From: Peptacetobacter sp900550335
GTDB taxonomy: Bacteria > Bacillota > Clostridia > Peptostreptococcales > Peptostreptococcaceae
Length of the DNA stretch: 64,000 nucleotides
Direction of reading: 5' to 3'
NCBI RefSeq assembly: GCF_047528295.1
Contig: NZ_CP180001.1
Coordinates: forward strand, 1,736,001 to 1,800,000
In this document: one piece after another, positions 33,170 through 41,900 of the stretch
How the letters are laid out: each line of letters starts with the position of its first letter
Position numbering within the stretch: position 1 is the stretch's first letter
The notes under the pieces: generated by a model
What the model was told of the DNA's origin: nothing
Databases searched by the model: none
Seen by the model: the letters and a program-made list of their open reading frames with translations, nothing else
Position numbers and translations under genes: made by a program

Positions 33170-34822
33170 CTATATACTTTCAGCTCTCTCTAATGCAGTA
33201 TCTATAGAAGGACATACATTTTCTCTTCCTATGTCATCTATAAATCCTGATTTTTCCATAAACTGAAGTGGCTGATCATTTACATGAGAGAATATAAGCA
33301 CAACATTGTATTTCTTACATTTTGCATGAAGTTCTCTCAATTTATTAAGTGAAGTCGTATCCATTGCAGGAACACTTCTCATTCTAAGAATTATCGCCTT
33401 CTTAGTTTTATCAAATATTACATTATTTATTTTATCCGCAGCTCCGAAGAACATTGGTCCTGTTATTTCAAATACTAGTACATCTTTTGGAACGTATCTT
33501 AGTGATATGTTTCCAGTATCTGAATCTTCATCATAGTTTTCGTCCTCTTCTTCAATATATTTCCATCCGTAAACGTCTGTAACATCTGCCATACGTCTCA
33601 TAAATAGTACAGAAGCAAGTACTAAACCAAATCCTATCGCTATAGCTAGGTCAAATACAACTGTTAATGTAAATGTAGCAACAAGAACCATTATATCGCT
33701 CTTTGGAGATTCTTTTATTACATCTACAAACTCTCTCCACTCACTCATGTTGTACGCAACCATAAATAATATAGCAGCTATACAAGGCATTGGTATTAAT
33801 GCAGCATAAGGCATTAATAATAGTAGAGTTATAAGAAGTACAATTGCATGAACCATACCAGCTATTGGAGAACGTCCTCCATTTTTGATATTTGCTGCAG
33901 TTCTTGCTATTGCTCCTGTTGCAGGTATCCCACCAAATAAAGCAGATGCTGTATTTCCTATCCCCTGTGCAACAAGTTCCATGTTAGAATTGTGTCTACT
34001 ACCAATCATACCATCTGCAACAACACAAGATAAAAGTGATTCTATTGCAGCAAGTACTGCTATTGTGAACGCATCTGGTAACACGTTTCTAACTGTATCG
34101 TATGTAACTGTAGGCATTGTAAAATGAGGTAGTGATGATGAAATTGTGTATAAATCACCGATTGTATTAACATTTAAATCCATTACTTTTACTAATGCAG
34201 CACTTACTAAAACTGCTATAAGCGATCCTGGAATTTTTTTAGATATATGAGGCCATATAATAAGTATTGCTAATGAAATAACTCCTACTAAAAGAGCAGT
34301 AGTGTTTATTGTTGATATGCTTCTAAAAATTTCAGTTACTTTTTCAATTGTTTCTATTGGTGAATTTTCGAATGTAAGACCTAAAAAGTCTTTTACCTGT
34401 CCGATAAATATAGTTACAGCTATTCCTGAAGTGAATCCTGTAGTGATTGTGTAAGGTATGAATTTGATTAGATTTCCCATTTTAAATATTCCCATAAGTA
34501 TAAGGAATATCCCTGCAAGTATTGTCGCTACTACTAGTCCGTCCATTCCGTCTGTGGCAACTATCCCTGCTACTATTGATGCAAATGCTGCAGTAGGTCC
34601 TGCTATCTGGACTTTACTACCACCTAGTGCAGAAATTAAAAATCCTGCTATTATCGCCGTATAAATCCCCTGTTCAGGTCTTACACCCGACGCAAGTGCA
34701 AGAGCTATCGATAAAGGAAGTGCAATGATTGCTACTATAATACCAGCGGTTAAGTCTTTAGTAAATGACTTTGCTGAGTAACCCTTCATCGAATGGACCA
34801 ATTCTGGTCTTAAAGTTCTCAT
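33170..34822 (-). CDS. SulP/SLC26 family anion transporter with STAS domain
   Basis: A 550-residue protein: about 14 TM segments in two inverted repeats (DLTAGIIVAIIALPLSIALA, QIAGPTAAFASIVAG and AGMVHAIVLLITLL among family-typical stretches), followed by a C-terminal STAS domain from about 440 (VPKDVLVFEITGPMFFGAAD, then MRSVPAMDTTSL). Transported anion could be sulfate, bicarbonate or another; not readable. Start ATG with GGGAGGA. Single gene. The acidic stretch EEEDENYDEDSD links membrane and STAS parts. Confidence 0.9.
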   Translation of the reverse strand: MRTLRPELVHSMKGYSAKSFTKDLTAGIIVAIIALPLSIALALASGVRPEQGIYTAIIAGFLISALGGSKVQIAGPTAAFASIVAGIVATDGMDGLVVATILAGIFLILMGIFKMGNLIKFIPYTITTGFTSGIAVTIFIGQVKDFLGLTFENSPIETIEKVTEIFRSISTINTTALLVGVISLAILIIWPHISKKIPGSLIAVLVSAALVKVMDLNVNTIGDLYTISSSLPHFTMPTVTYDTVRNVLPDAFTIAVLAAIESLLSCVVADGMIGSRHNSNMELVAQGIGNTASALFGGIPATGAIARTAANIKNGGRSPIAGMVHAIVLLITLLLLMPYAALIPMPCIAAILFMVAYNMSEWREFVDVIKESPKSDIMVLVATFTLTVVFDLAIAIGFGLVLASVLFMRRMADVTDVYGWKYIEEEDENYDEDSDTGNISLRYVPKDVLVFEITGPMFFGAADKINNVIFDKTKKAIILRMRSVPAMDTTSLNKLRELHAKCKKYNVVLIFSHVNDQPLQFMEKSGFIDDIGRENVCPSIDTALERAESI

Positions 34823-35065
34823 AAATAGTTCCTCCCAAATATATTTTAATTATCACATTAATAGTTTACCATTTTAATAAGTATATTCAAGGATTTTGAT
34901 TTTTTTATATGTATTAAATTCATTTTATAATTTATATTCATTTTAACTTCAAATTAAATAGGCTTATTTCAACATTTATTTTATAAATTTTTAGAAAAAT
35001 GATTGTTAAAATGCAAACTTTATTTTAGAAAATTCATTTTTAATTATATGTAAACCTATTATTTT

Positions 35066-35227
35066 TTATTTATCAGGATCTAATCCTGACCATCCGGTTT
35101 CTTCCATATTGAGTATTTTTTCAAAATCTTCTTTTTCAAGTTCAAAATCTAGTATATCCATATTCTGTTTCATTCTCTCAATAGATGAAGATTTTGGTAG
35201 AGGAACTACATCATTTTGGATATATCC
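35066..35227 (-). pseudogene. 3' fragment of an aldo/keto reductase gene
   Basis: Reading the minus strand gives about 54 codons without start: DVVPLPKSSSIERMKQNMDI, then LDFELEKEDFEKI...GWSGLDPDK and a stop, the conserved C-terminal end of aldo/keto reductases (the NADP-contacting PKS...R..N motif is present). The catalytic barrel is absent; upstream sequence turns into the end of the 35253-35480 gene. A deletion remnant, not a functional enzyme. The rest of the 34823-35065 gap is A+T-rich promoter-like sequence of the SulP gene. Confidence 0.75.
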
Positions 35228-35252
35228 ACTCCTTTTAGTTTGATATTTTATA

Positions 35253-35480
35253 TTACTTTTCTTTTATCTTGACAAAGTAATTTCCTCTCATAACAACTCC
35301 CTCTGGATCAGCAATTTCATACAATACACCATCAATTTCAACTTCATTATCTGATATAAATTTACAAGTTTGATTATTTTTAGCACAGTATTTTTCAACT
35401 GCTTTTATTGTTTCAACTAAGTTCCGAGGTTTCGTTGAATCTTCTATATCTAATATTATACTTTTCTTAAAAAATCCCAT
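35253..35480 (-). CDS. Small hypothetical protein, 75 residues
   Basis: Not recognised. The product is soluble and mixed alpha/beta: a basic start (GFFKKSIILDIED), a helix with two Cys (VEKYCAKNNQTCKF) and strands ending in GNYFVKIKEK. Start ATG with AGAAGGT about eight bases upstream. It stands just upstream of an aldo/keto reductase remnant and may have come together with the deletion there. Confidence 0.6.
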   Translation of the reverse strand: MGFFKKSIILDIEDSTKPRNLVETIKAVEKYCAKNNQTCKFISDNEVEIDGVLYEIADPEGVVMRGNYFVKIKEK

Positions 35481-35620
35481 AATATTACCTTCTTTCTTAT
35501 TAATATCTTATTATTAACAATTATTTATTTTCTTATTTTTATTATACTATCTTTTTAAGCCTAATCAATATATTTAAAGTAAGTGGTATTATTTTTACAT
35601 TTAACTGGTTTTCTATATAC

Positions 35621-35653
35621 AAAAAAGAACTGTTACAACACTGCAACAGTTCC
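35621..35653 (-). terminator. Terminator of the opp operon
   Basis: GGAACTGTTGCAG / TTGTAACAGTTC hairpin and TTTTTTG on the minus strand, 24 bp after the oppF stop. Confidence 0.85.
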
Positions 35654-35676
35654 TAATACTATATATCCTAAATTTT

Positions 35677-36657
35677 CTATATTAATTCTTCATATTTAAA
35701 ACATGCACAAACATGTCCTTTTTTAACTTCTCTTAGTTCTGGTTTTTCATTTTTACATTTTTCATCAGCATAAGGACATCTTGTTGAGAAGCAACACCCT
35801 TTTGGAATATTCATTGGTCCTGGCTGCTCTCCTCTCATAATATCTTTATGTTCATGTTCTACATCGTCTACAGTCGGAATTGATGCTATAAGACCCTTAG
35901 TGTATGGATGAACAGGATTTCTAAATACATCCTCGCTATCTCCTATTTCAACCATATTCCCTAAATACATAACACCTATTCTATCACTTATATAGTAAAC
36001 CATAGATAAGTCATGTGATGTAAATAAATAAGTAAGCTCAAATTCTTTCTGTAAATCTTTAAGCATATTTATAACTTGAGCCTGAACAGATACATCTAGT
36101 GCAGAAACAGGTTCATCACAGAATATAAATTCTGGGTCAGAAATTACAGCTCTAGCTATCCCTATTCTCTGTCTCTGACCACCACTGAATTCATAAGGGA
36201 ATTTTTCCATATCTTCTTCATTCATTCTAACTATTGATAAAATGTTTTTTATCTTAGTTTCTATCTCATCTTTTCCAAGTCCCATAAGTTTTAAAGGTTC
36301 TTCTATAAGTTGTCTAACAGTCCAGCTTGGGTTTAGAGATGAGTATGGATCCTGGAAAATTATCTGTATTTTATTTCTGTACTTATCCCATTCTTTTTCA
36401 CTTACCGTAGTTATATCTGTACCATTATATATTATATTCCCATCGCTTACATCCTGCATTTTTAACAAGCATCTACCAAGCGTTGACTTACCACAACCAG
36501 ACTCACCAACAAGTCCAAATGTTTCACCTTTATATATATCAAAAGATACGTTATTTACAGCATTTACAACCCCTATAGTTTTTCCAAAGAAGTTTTTGAT
36601 AGGGAAAGATTTTTTTAGATTCTTTATTTCTAAAAGAACTTCTTTATTATTTTCCAT
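35677..36657 (-). CDS. oppF: Oligopeptide ABC transporter ATPase OppF
   Basis: A 326-residue ATPase: Walker A GESGCGKSTL, signature FSGGQRQRIGIARA, Walker B FIFCDEPVSALD, switch TSHDLS, and the C-terminal oligopeptide-transporter extension with the Cys-rich motif GCCFSTRCPYADEKC that binds a [4Fe-4S] cluster in related proteins. Start set at ATG 36657 (nine bases after AAGGAG) within the end of oppD, an 11-bp overlap. Last gene of oppABCDF. Confidence 0.92.
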   Translation of the reverse strand: MENNKEVLLEIKNLKKSFPIKNFFGKTIGVVNAVNNVSFDIYKGETFGLVGESGCGKSTLGRCLLKMQDVSDGNIIYNGTDITTVSEKEWDKYRNKIQIIFQDPYSSLNPSWTVRQLIEEPLKLMGLGKDEIETKIKNILSIVRMNEEDMEKFPYEFSGGQRQRIGIARAVISDPEFIFCDEPVSALDVSVQAQVINMLKDLQKEFELTYLFTSHDLSMVYYISDRIGVMYLGNMVEIGDSEDVFRNPVHPYTKGLIASIPTVDDVEHEHKDIMRGEQPGPMNIPKGCCFSTRCPYADEKCKNEKPELREVKKGHVCACFKYEELI

Positions 36658-37648
36658 TTTCATCAACTCCTTCTTCAAATTTACCTGCTAAGAAACAAGC
36701 TGCCTTCTGTGTTTCTGAGAATACAATATGTTTAGGTAGCTCATTTTCACATTTTTCAAGCTTGTACTTACATCTATCTGCAAATGGACATCCTTTTGGC
36801 ATTTTTGATAAAGATGGAGGCGTACCTTCAATAGTTGTAAGTCTTGTATGTCTACTTTTATTTATATCTGGTATTGATTCTAATAATGATTTTGTGTATG
36901 GATGTTTAGGTGAGTTGAATATTTCTTCTGTTGTACCTTCTTCAACTATTATCCCGCCGTACATTACAGCAACTTTTGTACAAGTAGATGCCATTACACC
37001 CATATCATGACTTATTAAAATTATAGACATGTTTCTTTCTTCATTTATTTCTTTTAATAATTCAAGTATCTGAGCCTGAATTGTTACATCAAGTGCTGTT
37101 GTAGGCTCATCTGCTATTAAAAGAGATGGCTCACAACAAAGAGCCATAGCTATTAAAACCCTCTGTCTCATCCCACCACTGAATTCATGTGGATACCGTT
37201 TCATTCTCATTTCAGGGTTTGTAATTCCAACTTTTTTTAGCATATCAAGGGCTATATTATAAGCTTCTTCTTTGCTACAATTTCTATGTCTCATAACAAC
37301 TTCTGTTAAGTGTTTTCCAATTCTTTTAAGCGGATTTAAAGATGTCATTGGATCTTGGAAAATCATCGCCATTTCTTTTCCTCTATATTTTCTAAGTTCA
37401 TCTTCTGTTTTTAAAAGGATATTCTCACCTTTATAATTTATTTCATCGGCTGTTATTTCGGCAGTTGATGGAAGTATTCTCATTACACTTTTCATGCACA
37501 CACTTTTTCCACTTCCAGACTCTCCAACTATTCCCAAAATCTCTCCCTGAGAAACATTTATATCAATTCCTCTTATGGCCTTTACATCTCCTTTTGGAGT
37601 ATGGAAAACTGTTTGTAGATTTTTTACATTTAATATATTATTATCCAT
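36647..37648 (-). CDS. oppD: Oligopeptide ABC transporter ATPase OppD
   Basis: A 333-residue ATPase with Walker A GESGSGKSV, signature FSGGMRQRVLIAMA, Walker B LLIADEPTTALD, switch ISHDMG, and the C-terminal Cys motif GCPFADRCKYKLEKC. It pairs with OppF to power the OppB/OppC channel. AGGAGGA precedes the ATG; three bases separate it from oppC. Confidence 0.93.
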   Translation of the reverse strand: MDNNILNVKNLQTVFHTPKGDVKAIRGIDINVSQGEILGIVGESGSGKSVCMKSVMRILPSTAEITADEINYKGENILLKTEDELRKYRGKEMAMIFQDPMTSLNPLKRIGKHLTEVVMRHRNCSKEEAYNIALDMLKKVGITNPEMRMKRYPHEFSGGMRQRVLIAMALCCEPSLLIADEPTTALDVTIQAQILELLKEINEERNMSIILISHDMGVMASTCTKVAVMYGGIIVEEGTTEEIFNSPKHPYTKSLLESIPDINKSRHTRLTTIEGTPPSLSKMPKGCPFADRCKYKLEKCENELPKHIVFSETQKAACFLAGKFEEGVDENGK

Positions 37649-37651
37649 AAT

Positions 37652-38503
37652 TTATTCCTCCTCCTGAGATATTCTTGGCTCTACATATATTCTCAATAGG
37701 TCTCCTAATTTATTGAAAGAACAAATTGTTAGGACTATTAATATACCTGGTATAAAAGCCATATAAGGTGCTTTTGCTAAATTTGTCTGTGCAGTCTGAA
37801 GAAGGCTTCCCCAGCTTGCCATAGGTGCTTGTATTCCTATACCTAAGAAACTCATCGTACTTTCAACCATTATTGCATTTGCAATGGCAGATGTTGCAGA
37901 TGTTATAATAAGTGGGTATATTGATGGAAGTATATGTTTAGTCATTATAGTCCATTTTGGCACACCAATTAATTCTGCATACTGAACATATTCTCTATTT
38001 TTAGCGCTCATAGTTTCAGAACGAACTAGTCTTGCTATTTCCATCCAACTGAATAAACCTATTACTAAAATTATTGAGAATAATCCTTTTTTAAATATAA
38101 GGCTTACAACAGTAACCATTATTATCCATGGAACAGAGCAAAATACATCAACTGTTCTCATTATTATACTGTCTACTAATCCTCCAAAATATCCTGAAAT
38201 AATCCCTAGTGTAACACCTATTACAACAGATGTAGCCATAGCCAAAACACCAACTATTAGAGATATTTTTGCTCCATTAAGAACTCTTATAAAATAGTCT
38301 CTTCCTAATTCATCTGTTCCAAATATATGAGATAGTGAAGGTCCTTGTAGCATATTCCCTATATCTATTGCATTTGGATCTATAGGTAGCATTGCAACAA
38401 CTATACTTGATACTATAACTAGAACTAAAAATATAAGTGAAAGCTGAGTAGCTCTATCATTACAGAATATTCTTTTTACATTTTCAAATCTTCTGTTGTT
38501 CAT
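37652..38503 (-). CDS. oppC: Oligopeptide ABC transporter permease OppC
   Basis: A 283-residue permease with an N-terminal TM (about 18-38), five further TM segments and the EAA loop YVQYAELIGVPKWTIMTKHI preceding the ATPase contact. The nearest AGGAG lies more than 20 bases before the ATG, but ACGGA/TCCGT between them can form a small hairpin that would bring the site to normal distance. Fits the family's length. Confidence 0.92.
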   Translation of the reverse strand: MNNRRFENVKRIFCNDRATQLSLIFLVLVIVSSIVVAMLPIDPNAIDIGNMLQGPSLSHIFGTDELGRDYFIRVLNGAKISLIVGVLAMATSVVIGVTLGIISGYFGGLVDSIIMRTVDVFCSVPWIIMVTVVSLIFKKGLFSIILVIGLFSWMEIARLVRSETMSAKNREYVQYAELIGVPKWTIMTKHILPSIYPLIITSATSAIANAIMVESTMSFLGIGIQAPMASWGSLLQTAQTNLAKAPYMAFIPGILIVLTICSFNKLGDLLRIYVEPRISQEEE

Positions 38504-38590
38504 CTATATAATACGGATTTTTCCGTCTCCTTTCCTAATATATATCTTTATTACTTTATCTTTATTACTTTTCTTAATCTTTTAAATTTA

Positions 38591-39541
38591 TTATTTATCT
38601 ATTCTTATTCTAGGGTCTATTAATGCACAAAGTACATCAGATAATAGGTTTCCTAAAATTACTAATGAGCCAGAAAGTACTAAAATACTCATAACTATTG
38701 GATAATCAAGTGAGCTTATTGCTTTTACAAAGTAAACTCCTATTCCTGGCCATGAGAATACAGTCTCTGTTATAACAGCTCCTGTAACAAGCATAGGTAA
38801 AGACATACCTAATTTTGTAACCATTGGAAGTAGTACGTTCCACATTACATGTTTGAATAGAATCTCTCTTTTACTAGCCCCAAATGCCTTTTGAACTAGT
38901 ACATAATCCTCTCCTAATTGTGTTATTGCCGAACTTCTTACATATCTTATTAAATCTGGTAAAAATCCTATAACAAGTACGCAGTAAGGCATTATAAAAT
39001 GAAGCATAAAATCTCCAAATGAATTATCTCCTATCTTATGCATACCCATTATTGGAAGTAAATCCAATTTACATCCAAAGAGGTAAATTGCAAGTAGAGC
39101 TAACCAGAATGTTGGAACTGATAACCCTACTGATGCCATTGTATTTATAAGTTTATCAACTTTTTTATTCTTGTGATACGCTGCAAATAATCCTATTATT
39201 ATCGCAAGAATAAATGCAGTCATATAAGATGGTAAAACAAGTTTTACCGTATTAGGTATTTTTTCTTTTAAATCATTTTCTATTTTTGTGTGACTAACTA
39301 GTGAATAACCTAATTCACCTTTACATATATTCTGCACCCATCTAACATATTGAACTGGTACAGGATCATTAAGTCCATATTCTTCTCTCTTTGCCCGAAC
39401 CTCTTCTCTTGTCATAGTTGGAGTAATAAGTGCATCCACTGCATCATAAGGTGCTAGGTTTATAAGGGCAAAACATATAGCTGTAATAGCTATTAATAGC
39501 GGTATCGCTTGGGCTATTCTTTTTATTATATATTTAAACAC
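38591..39541 (-). CDS. oppB: Oligopeptide ABC transporter permease OppB
   Basis: A 316-residue permease with six TM segments and the EAA loop YVLVQKAFGASKREILFKHV. Start taken at GTG 39541, five bases after AAAGGAG; the in-frame ATG at 39556 overlaps that site. The typical OppB N-terminus (YIIKRIAQAIPLLIAIT) follows directly. A terminator hairpin separates it from oppA, probably lowering expression of the membrane and ATPase genes relative to the binding protein. Confidence 0.92.
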   Translation of the reverse strand: MFKYIIKRIAQAIPLLIAITAICFALINLAPYDAVDALITPTMTREEVRAKREEYGLNDPVPVQYVRWVQNICKGELGYSLVSHTKIENDLKEKIPNTVKLVLPSYMTAFILAIIIGLFAAYHKNKKVDKLINTMASVGLSVPTFWLALLAIYLFGCKLDLLPIMGMHKIGDNSFGDFMLHFIMPYCVLVIGFLPDLIRYVRSSAITQLGEDYVLVQKAFGASKREILFKHVMWNVLLPMVTKLGMSLPMLVTGAVITETVFSWPGIGVYFVKAISSLDYPIVMSILVLSGSLVILGNLLSDVLCALIDPRIRIDK

Positions 39542-39556
39542 GCTTTCTCCTTTCAT

Positions 39557-39582
39557 TAAAAAAGGGGACTTCTCAGTCCCCC
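39557..39582 (-). terminator. Attenuating terminator between oppA and oppB
   Basis: GGGGACTGAGAAGTCCCC followed by TTTTTT on the minus strand, only 13 bp after the oppA stop. Partial read-through would give excess binding protein over transporter. Confidence 0.8.
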
Positions 39583-39594
39583 TATATTACTTAA

Positions 39595-41133
39595 TTATTT
39601 GAAATAAAGTTTTGACATATCTTCAAAAGTAAATATTGGTACTAGACCTGCATCTTCTATTCCTTCTAACGCTGGATTTGTAACTAATAATCTTAAGTTA
39701 GTTCCAAATGGATAGAATAAAGCTTCATCAGCTACTACCTGCTGAGCTTTGTTGTATATTTCTTTTCTCTTAGCTGGATCAGCTTCTGCTCTACCATCAA
39801 CAAATAACTGGTCTAACTCTTCACTTGCATAGTTAACCATCTGTCCACTTGCAAATGCAACACTGAATCCATCTGGATCAAGAGTCATTACATATCCACC
39901 TAGATACATATCATAAGCTTTATCAGCATTATCGTAAGCAGTTTTCATGTAAGCTGCTAAGTCAACACCACAAAGTTCAACATCTATACCTATTTCCTTA
40001 AGTTCTGCCTGTATAACCTGAGCCTGAGTAGTCTGAGCTGCATCATCTACTCTATAGCATAATTTTAATGATTTAGGTCCATTTTTAACTAATTCTTTAG
40101 CTTTTGCTAAATCCTGGTTGTACTGTTCAACATCTTCTGAATAAAAACTATTGTTTTTAGGTAAGAATGATACACTTGCTTCAGCATATTCCATAGATGT
40201 ATAAGAAGATTTTAATATTTCTTCTCTGTTAAGAGCATAGAATATACCTTTTCTGTAGTTAGCATCCTGCATACTATCAGCAACTCTGTTTAATTTTAAG
40301 AATGCTACTCTACCTTCACTGTATGCATTAACTTTGAAATCATCCATTCCTTCTAATTCATTAGGAAGCATTACCCATCCATCTATTTCTCCATTCTGAA
40401 GAGCTGCTTTAGCTGTTTCTGGGTTAGTTATTATCTGAAGTATAGCATTTTCTATTTTTGCTTCACCATTCATATAGTTAGGATTCTTTTTACATTTTAT
40501 ATATTCTCCAGATTTATACTCTTCGAATATATATGGACCACAACCAACTACTGCTCCTTCTCCCTGAGTTAAATCAATGTCGAAAGAACCTTTTTCTGCA
40601 AATACATGTTTTGGTAATATATATACATTTGATATATTTTCTGGCATACTTGCTGCAACAGAAGGTAATTTTAATTCTATAGTTGTATCATCAACTTTTT
40701 TAACTTCTATATTCTGGTCTCCTACTTTTAATATTCCAGCTGGATCCTGTTTCATATATTCTTCAAAAGTGTAAACAACGTCATCTGCTGTTAAAGGCTG
40801 GTCATCTGACCATTTTAAACCATCTTTTAACTTACAAGTATAAGTAAGTCCATCAGCTGATGCTTCAAAGCTATCTGCTACATAGTAGTTATAACTACCA
40901 TCAGCTTTTAATGTAAATAATGGTTCATTTGTCATTTTTGCTAATGTTAGAGATGTTCTATCATCAGCTGTAAAGAAGTTTAGTGTGTTACCTGGATCAT
41001 CAGATACAGCATATGTGAATGTATCTTTAGCTGCACTATCAGATCCACCATCGCCTTTTCCGCATCCCGTTAACATTGTGGCAACCATTGCACCACATAG
41101 TAAAATACTTGCGATTTTTTTACCTAATTTCAT
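39595..41133 (-). CDS. oppA: Oligopeptide-binding lipoprotein OppA
   Basis: A 512-residue solute-binding lipoprotein: signal peptide with lipobox LTGC (Cys24), then a family 5 (SBP_bac_5) fold with PGNTLNFFTADDRTSLTLAK, TYTCKLKDGLKWSDDQPLTA and GPYIFEEYKSGEYIKCKKNP. It captures peptides (the ligand class could also be nickel or other for some members) and hands them to OppBC. AAGGAGG lies before the ATG. First gene of the operon, so most abundant. Confidence 0.92.
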   Translation of the reverse strand: MKLGKKIASILLCGAMVATMLTGCGKGDGGSDSAAKDTFTYAVSDDPGNTLNFFTADDRTSLTLAKMTNEPLFTLKADGSYNYYVADSFEASADGLTYTCKLKDGLKWSDDQPLTADDVVYTFEEYMKQDPAGILKVGDQNIEVKKVDDTTIELKLPSVAASMPENISNVYILPKHVFAEKGSFDIDLTQGEGAVVGCGPYIFEEYKSGEYIKCKKNPNYMNGEAKIENAILQIITNPETAKAALQNGEIDGWVMLPNELEGMDDFKVNAYSEGRVAFLKLNRVADSMQDANYRKGIFYALNREEILKSSYTSMEYAEASVSFLPKNNSFYSEDVEQYNQDLAKAKELVKNGPKSLKLCYRVDDAAQTTQAQVIQAELKEIGIDVELCGVDLAAYMKTAYDNADKAYDMYLGGYVMTLDPDGFSVAFASGQMVNYASEELDQLFVDGRAEADPAKRKEIYNKAQQVVADEALFYPFGTNLRLLVTNPALEGIEDAGLVPIFTFEDMSKLYFK

Positions 41134-41324
41134 TTTTTTCCTCCTTAAGAAATTTTTTATTTTTCAAATTAAATTTTACAATTGAAAACAGTTTCTTACA
41201 AGAGAAAAAACATTATTTTCTATAGTAATTACCTATATTTATATAAATAATAATAACCAAAATCTATAAAGTGTATAAAATTTATTATCATTTTTACAAA
41301 AGTATTTTTACTTTTTAAATACAC

Positions 41325-41341
41325 ATACCTATGCTAGGTAT
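41325..41341. promoter_or_regulatory. Perfect dyad between DUF2325 and oppA
   Basis: ATACCTA-TGC-TAGGTAT, about 50 bp after the DUF2325 stop and 190 bp before oppA. No T run follows, so it looks more like an operator than a terminator. Confidence 0.4.
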
Positions 41342-41393
41342 ATAACATATATATTAAATATATTAAATTAGAATTAATTCTTCAATATTCAAA

Positions 41394-41687
41394 CTAGCAA
41401 TTAAGCTCTCTATTGATTTCTTCTAAACATTCACTAAACGCACTTTTACTACTACTTTTCTTTCTAAATATCGGTATACTCTGTTTCTTTGCTTTCATCT
41501 CAACTATATTGCATATCTTATGAGAAACAGTTGATGTTAATATAACAACTGCATCTGGATTTCCTATAGAGCTCGCTAATTTATTAGCTTTCTTTGTACA
41601 GACCTTTGTCTTGAAACCAGATTTTTTCCCTAACTCTAAATAATCTTTCTCCATTCTTTCATGACCGCCTACAACTAAAATACTCAT
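41394..41687 (-). CDS. DUF2325 family protein
   Basis: A 97-residue protein with the DUF2325 pattern: VVGGHERMEKDYLELGKKSG at the start, the VVILTSTVSHKIC core and a final helix. Function not established. Immediately upstream there is only a weak GGA; the strong AAGGAGGT that should serve it is 1.85 kb away, on the far side of an inserted IStron. A promoter with a Fur-box-like site precedes that SD. Translation therefore probably depends on IStron splicing. Confidence 0.8.
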   Translation of the reverse strand: MSILVVGGHERMEKDYLELGKKSGFKTKVCTKKANKLASSIGNPDAVVILTSTVSHKICNIVEMKAKKQSIPIFRKKSSSKSAFSECLEEINRELNC

Positions 41688-41700
41688 ATATATTCCGTTA

Positions 41701-41900
41701 CATAAAATCTATAAATTTCTATAAATTACTTATAAAAAACTACAAATTCTATTTCCTAATTCATTGAAGCCTATTTCACTATTCAAAGAATAGCTACTTT
41801 AGTTTGTATACTTCTCCAAAGGCTTAAATTCCCGACTAACGTATCGGTACACATTTAGTTTACAGTTCTAGTTGTAAGCTAAATTCTTTAAGTTTAAACT
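41701..41900 (-). ncRNA. Probable omega-RNA (TnpB guide RNA scaffold) and IStron right end
   Basis: Overlaps the 3' end of tnpB. Structure elements: AAGCCT paired with AGGCTT around a hairpin CTATTC-TTT-GAATAG. In IS605 elements the scaffold ends at the right end and the guide is the flanking DNA, here the DUF2325 start region. Boundaries are approximate; identity follows from family position. Confidence 0.6.
41702..41739 (-). repeat. IStron 3' pairing arm
   Basis: ATAAAATCTATAAA (41702-41715) and ATAAATTACTTATAAAAAA (41721-41739) are exactly complementary to the arm at 43073-43111. In RNA the two would form a helix of more than 30 bp that loops out tnpB and brings the 3' splice site to the intron core. 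Confidence 0.75.

Noticed and set aside
41394..41687. DUF2325 gene as cargo of the mobile element
   Set aside because: The promoter and Shine-Dalgarno on the other side of the element join to this gene when the intron is removed, so it is the interrupted host gene.
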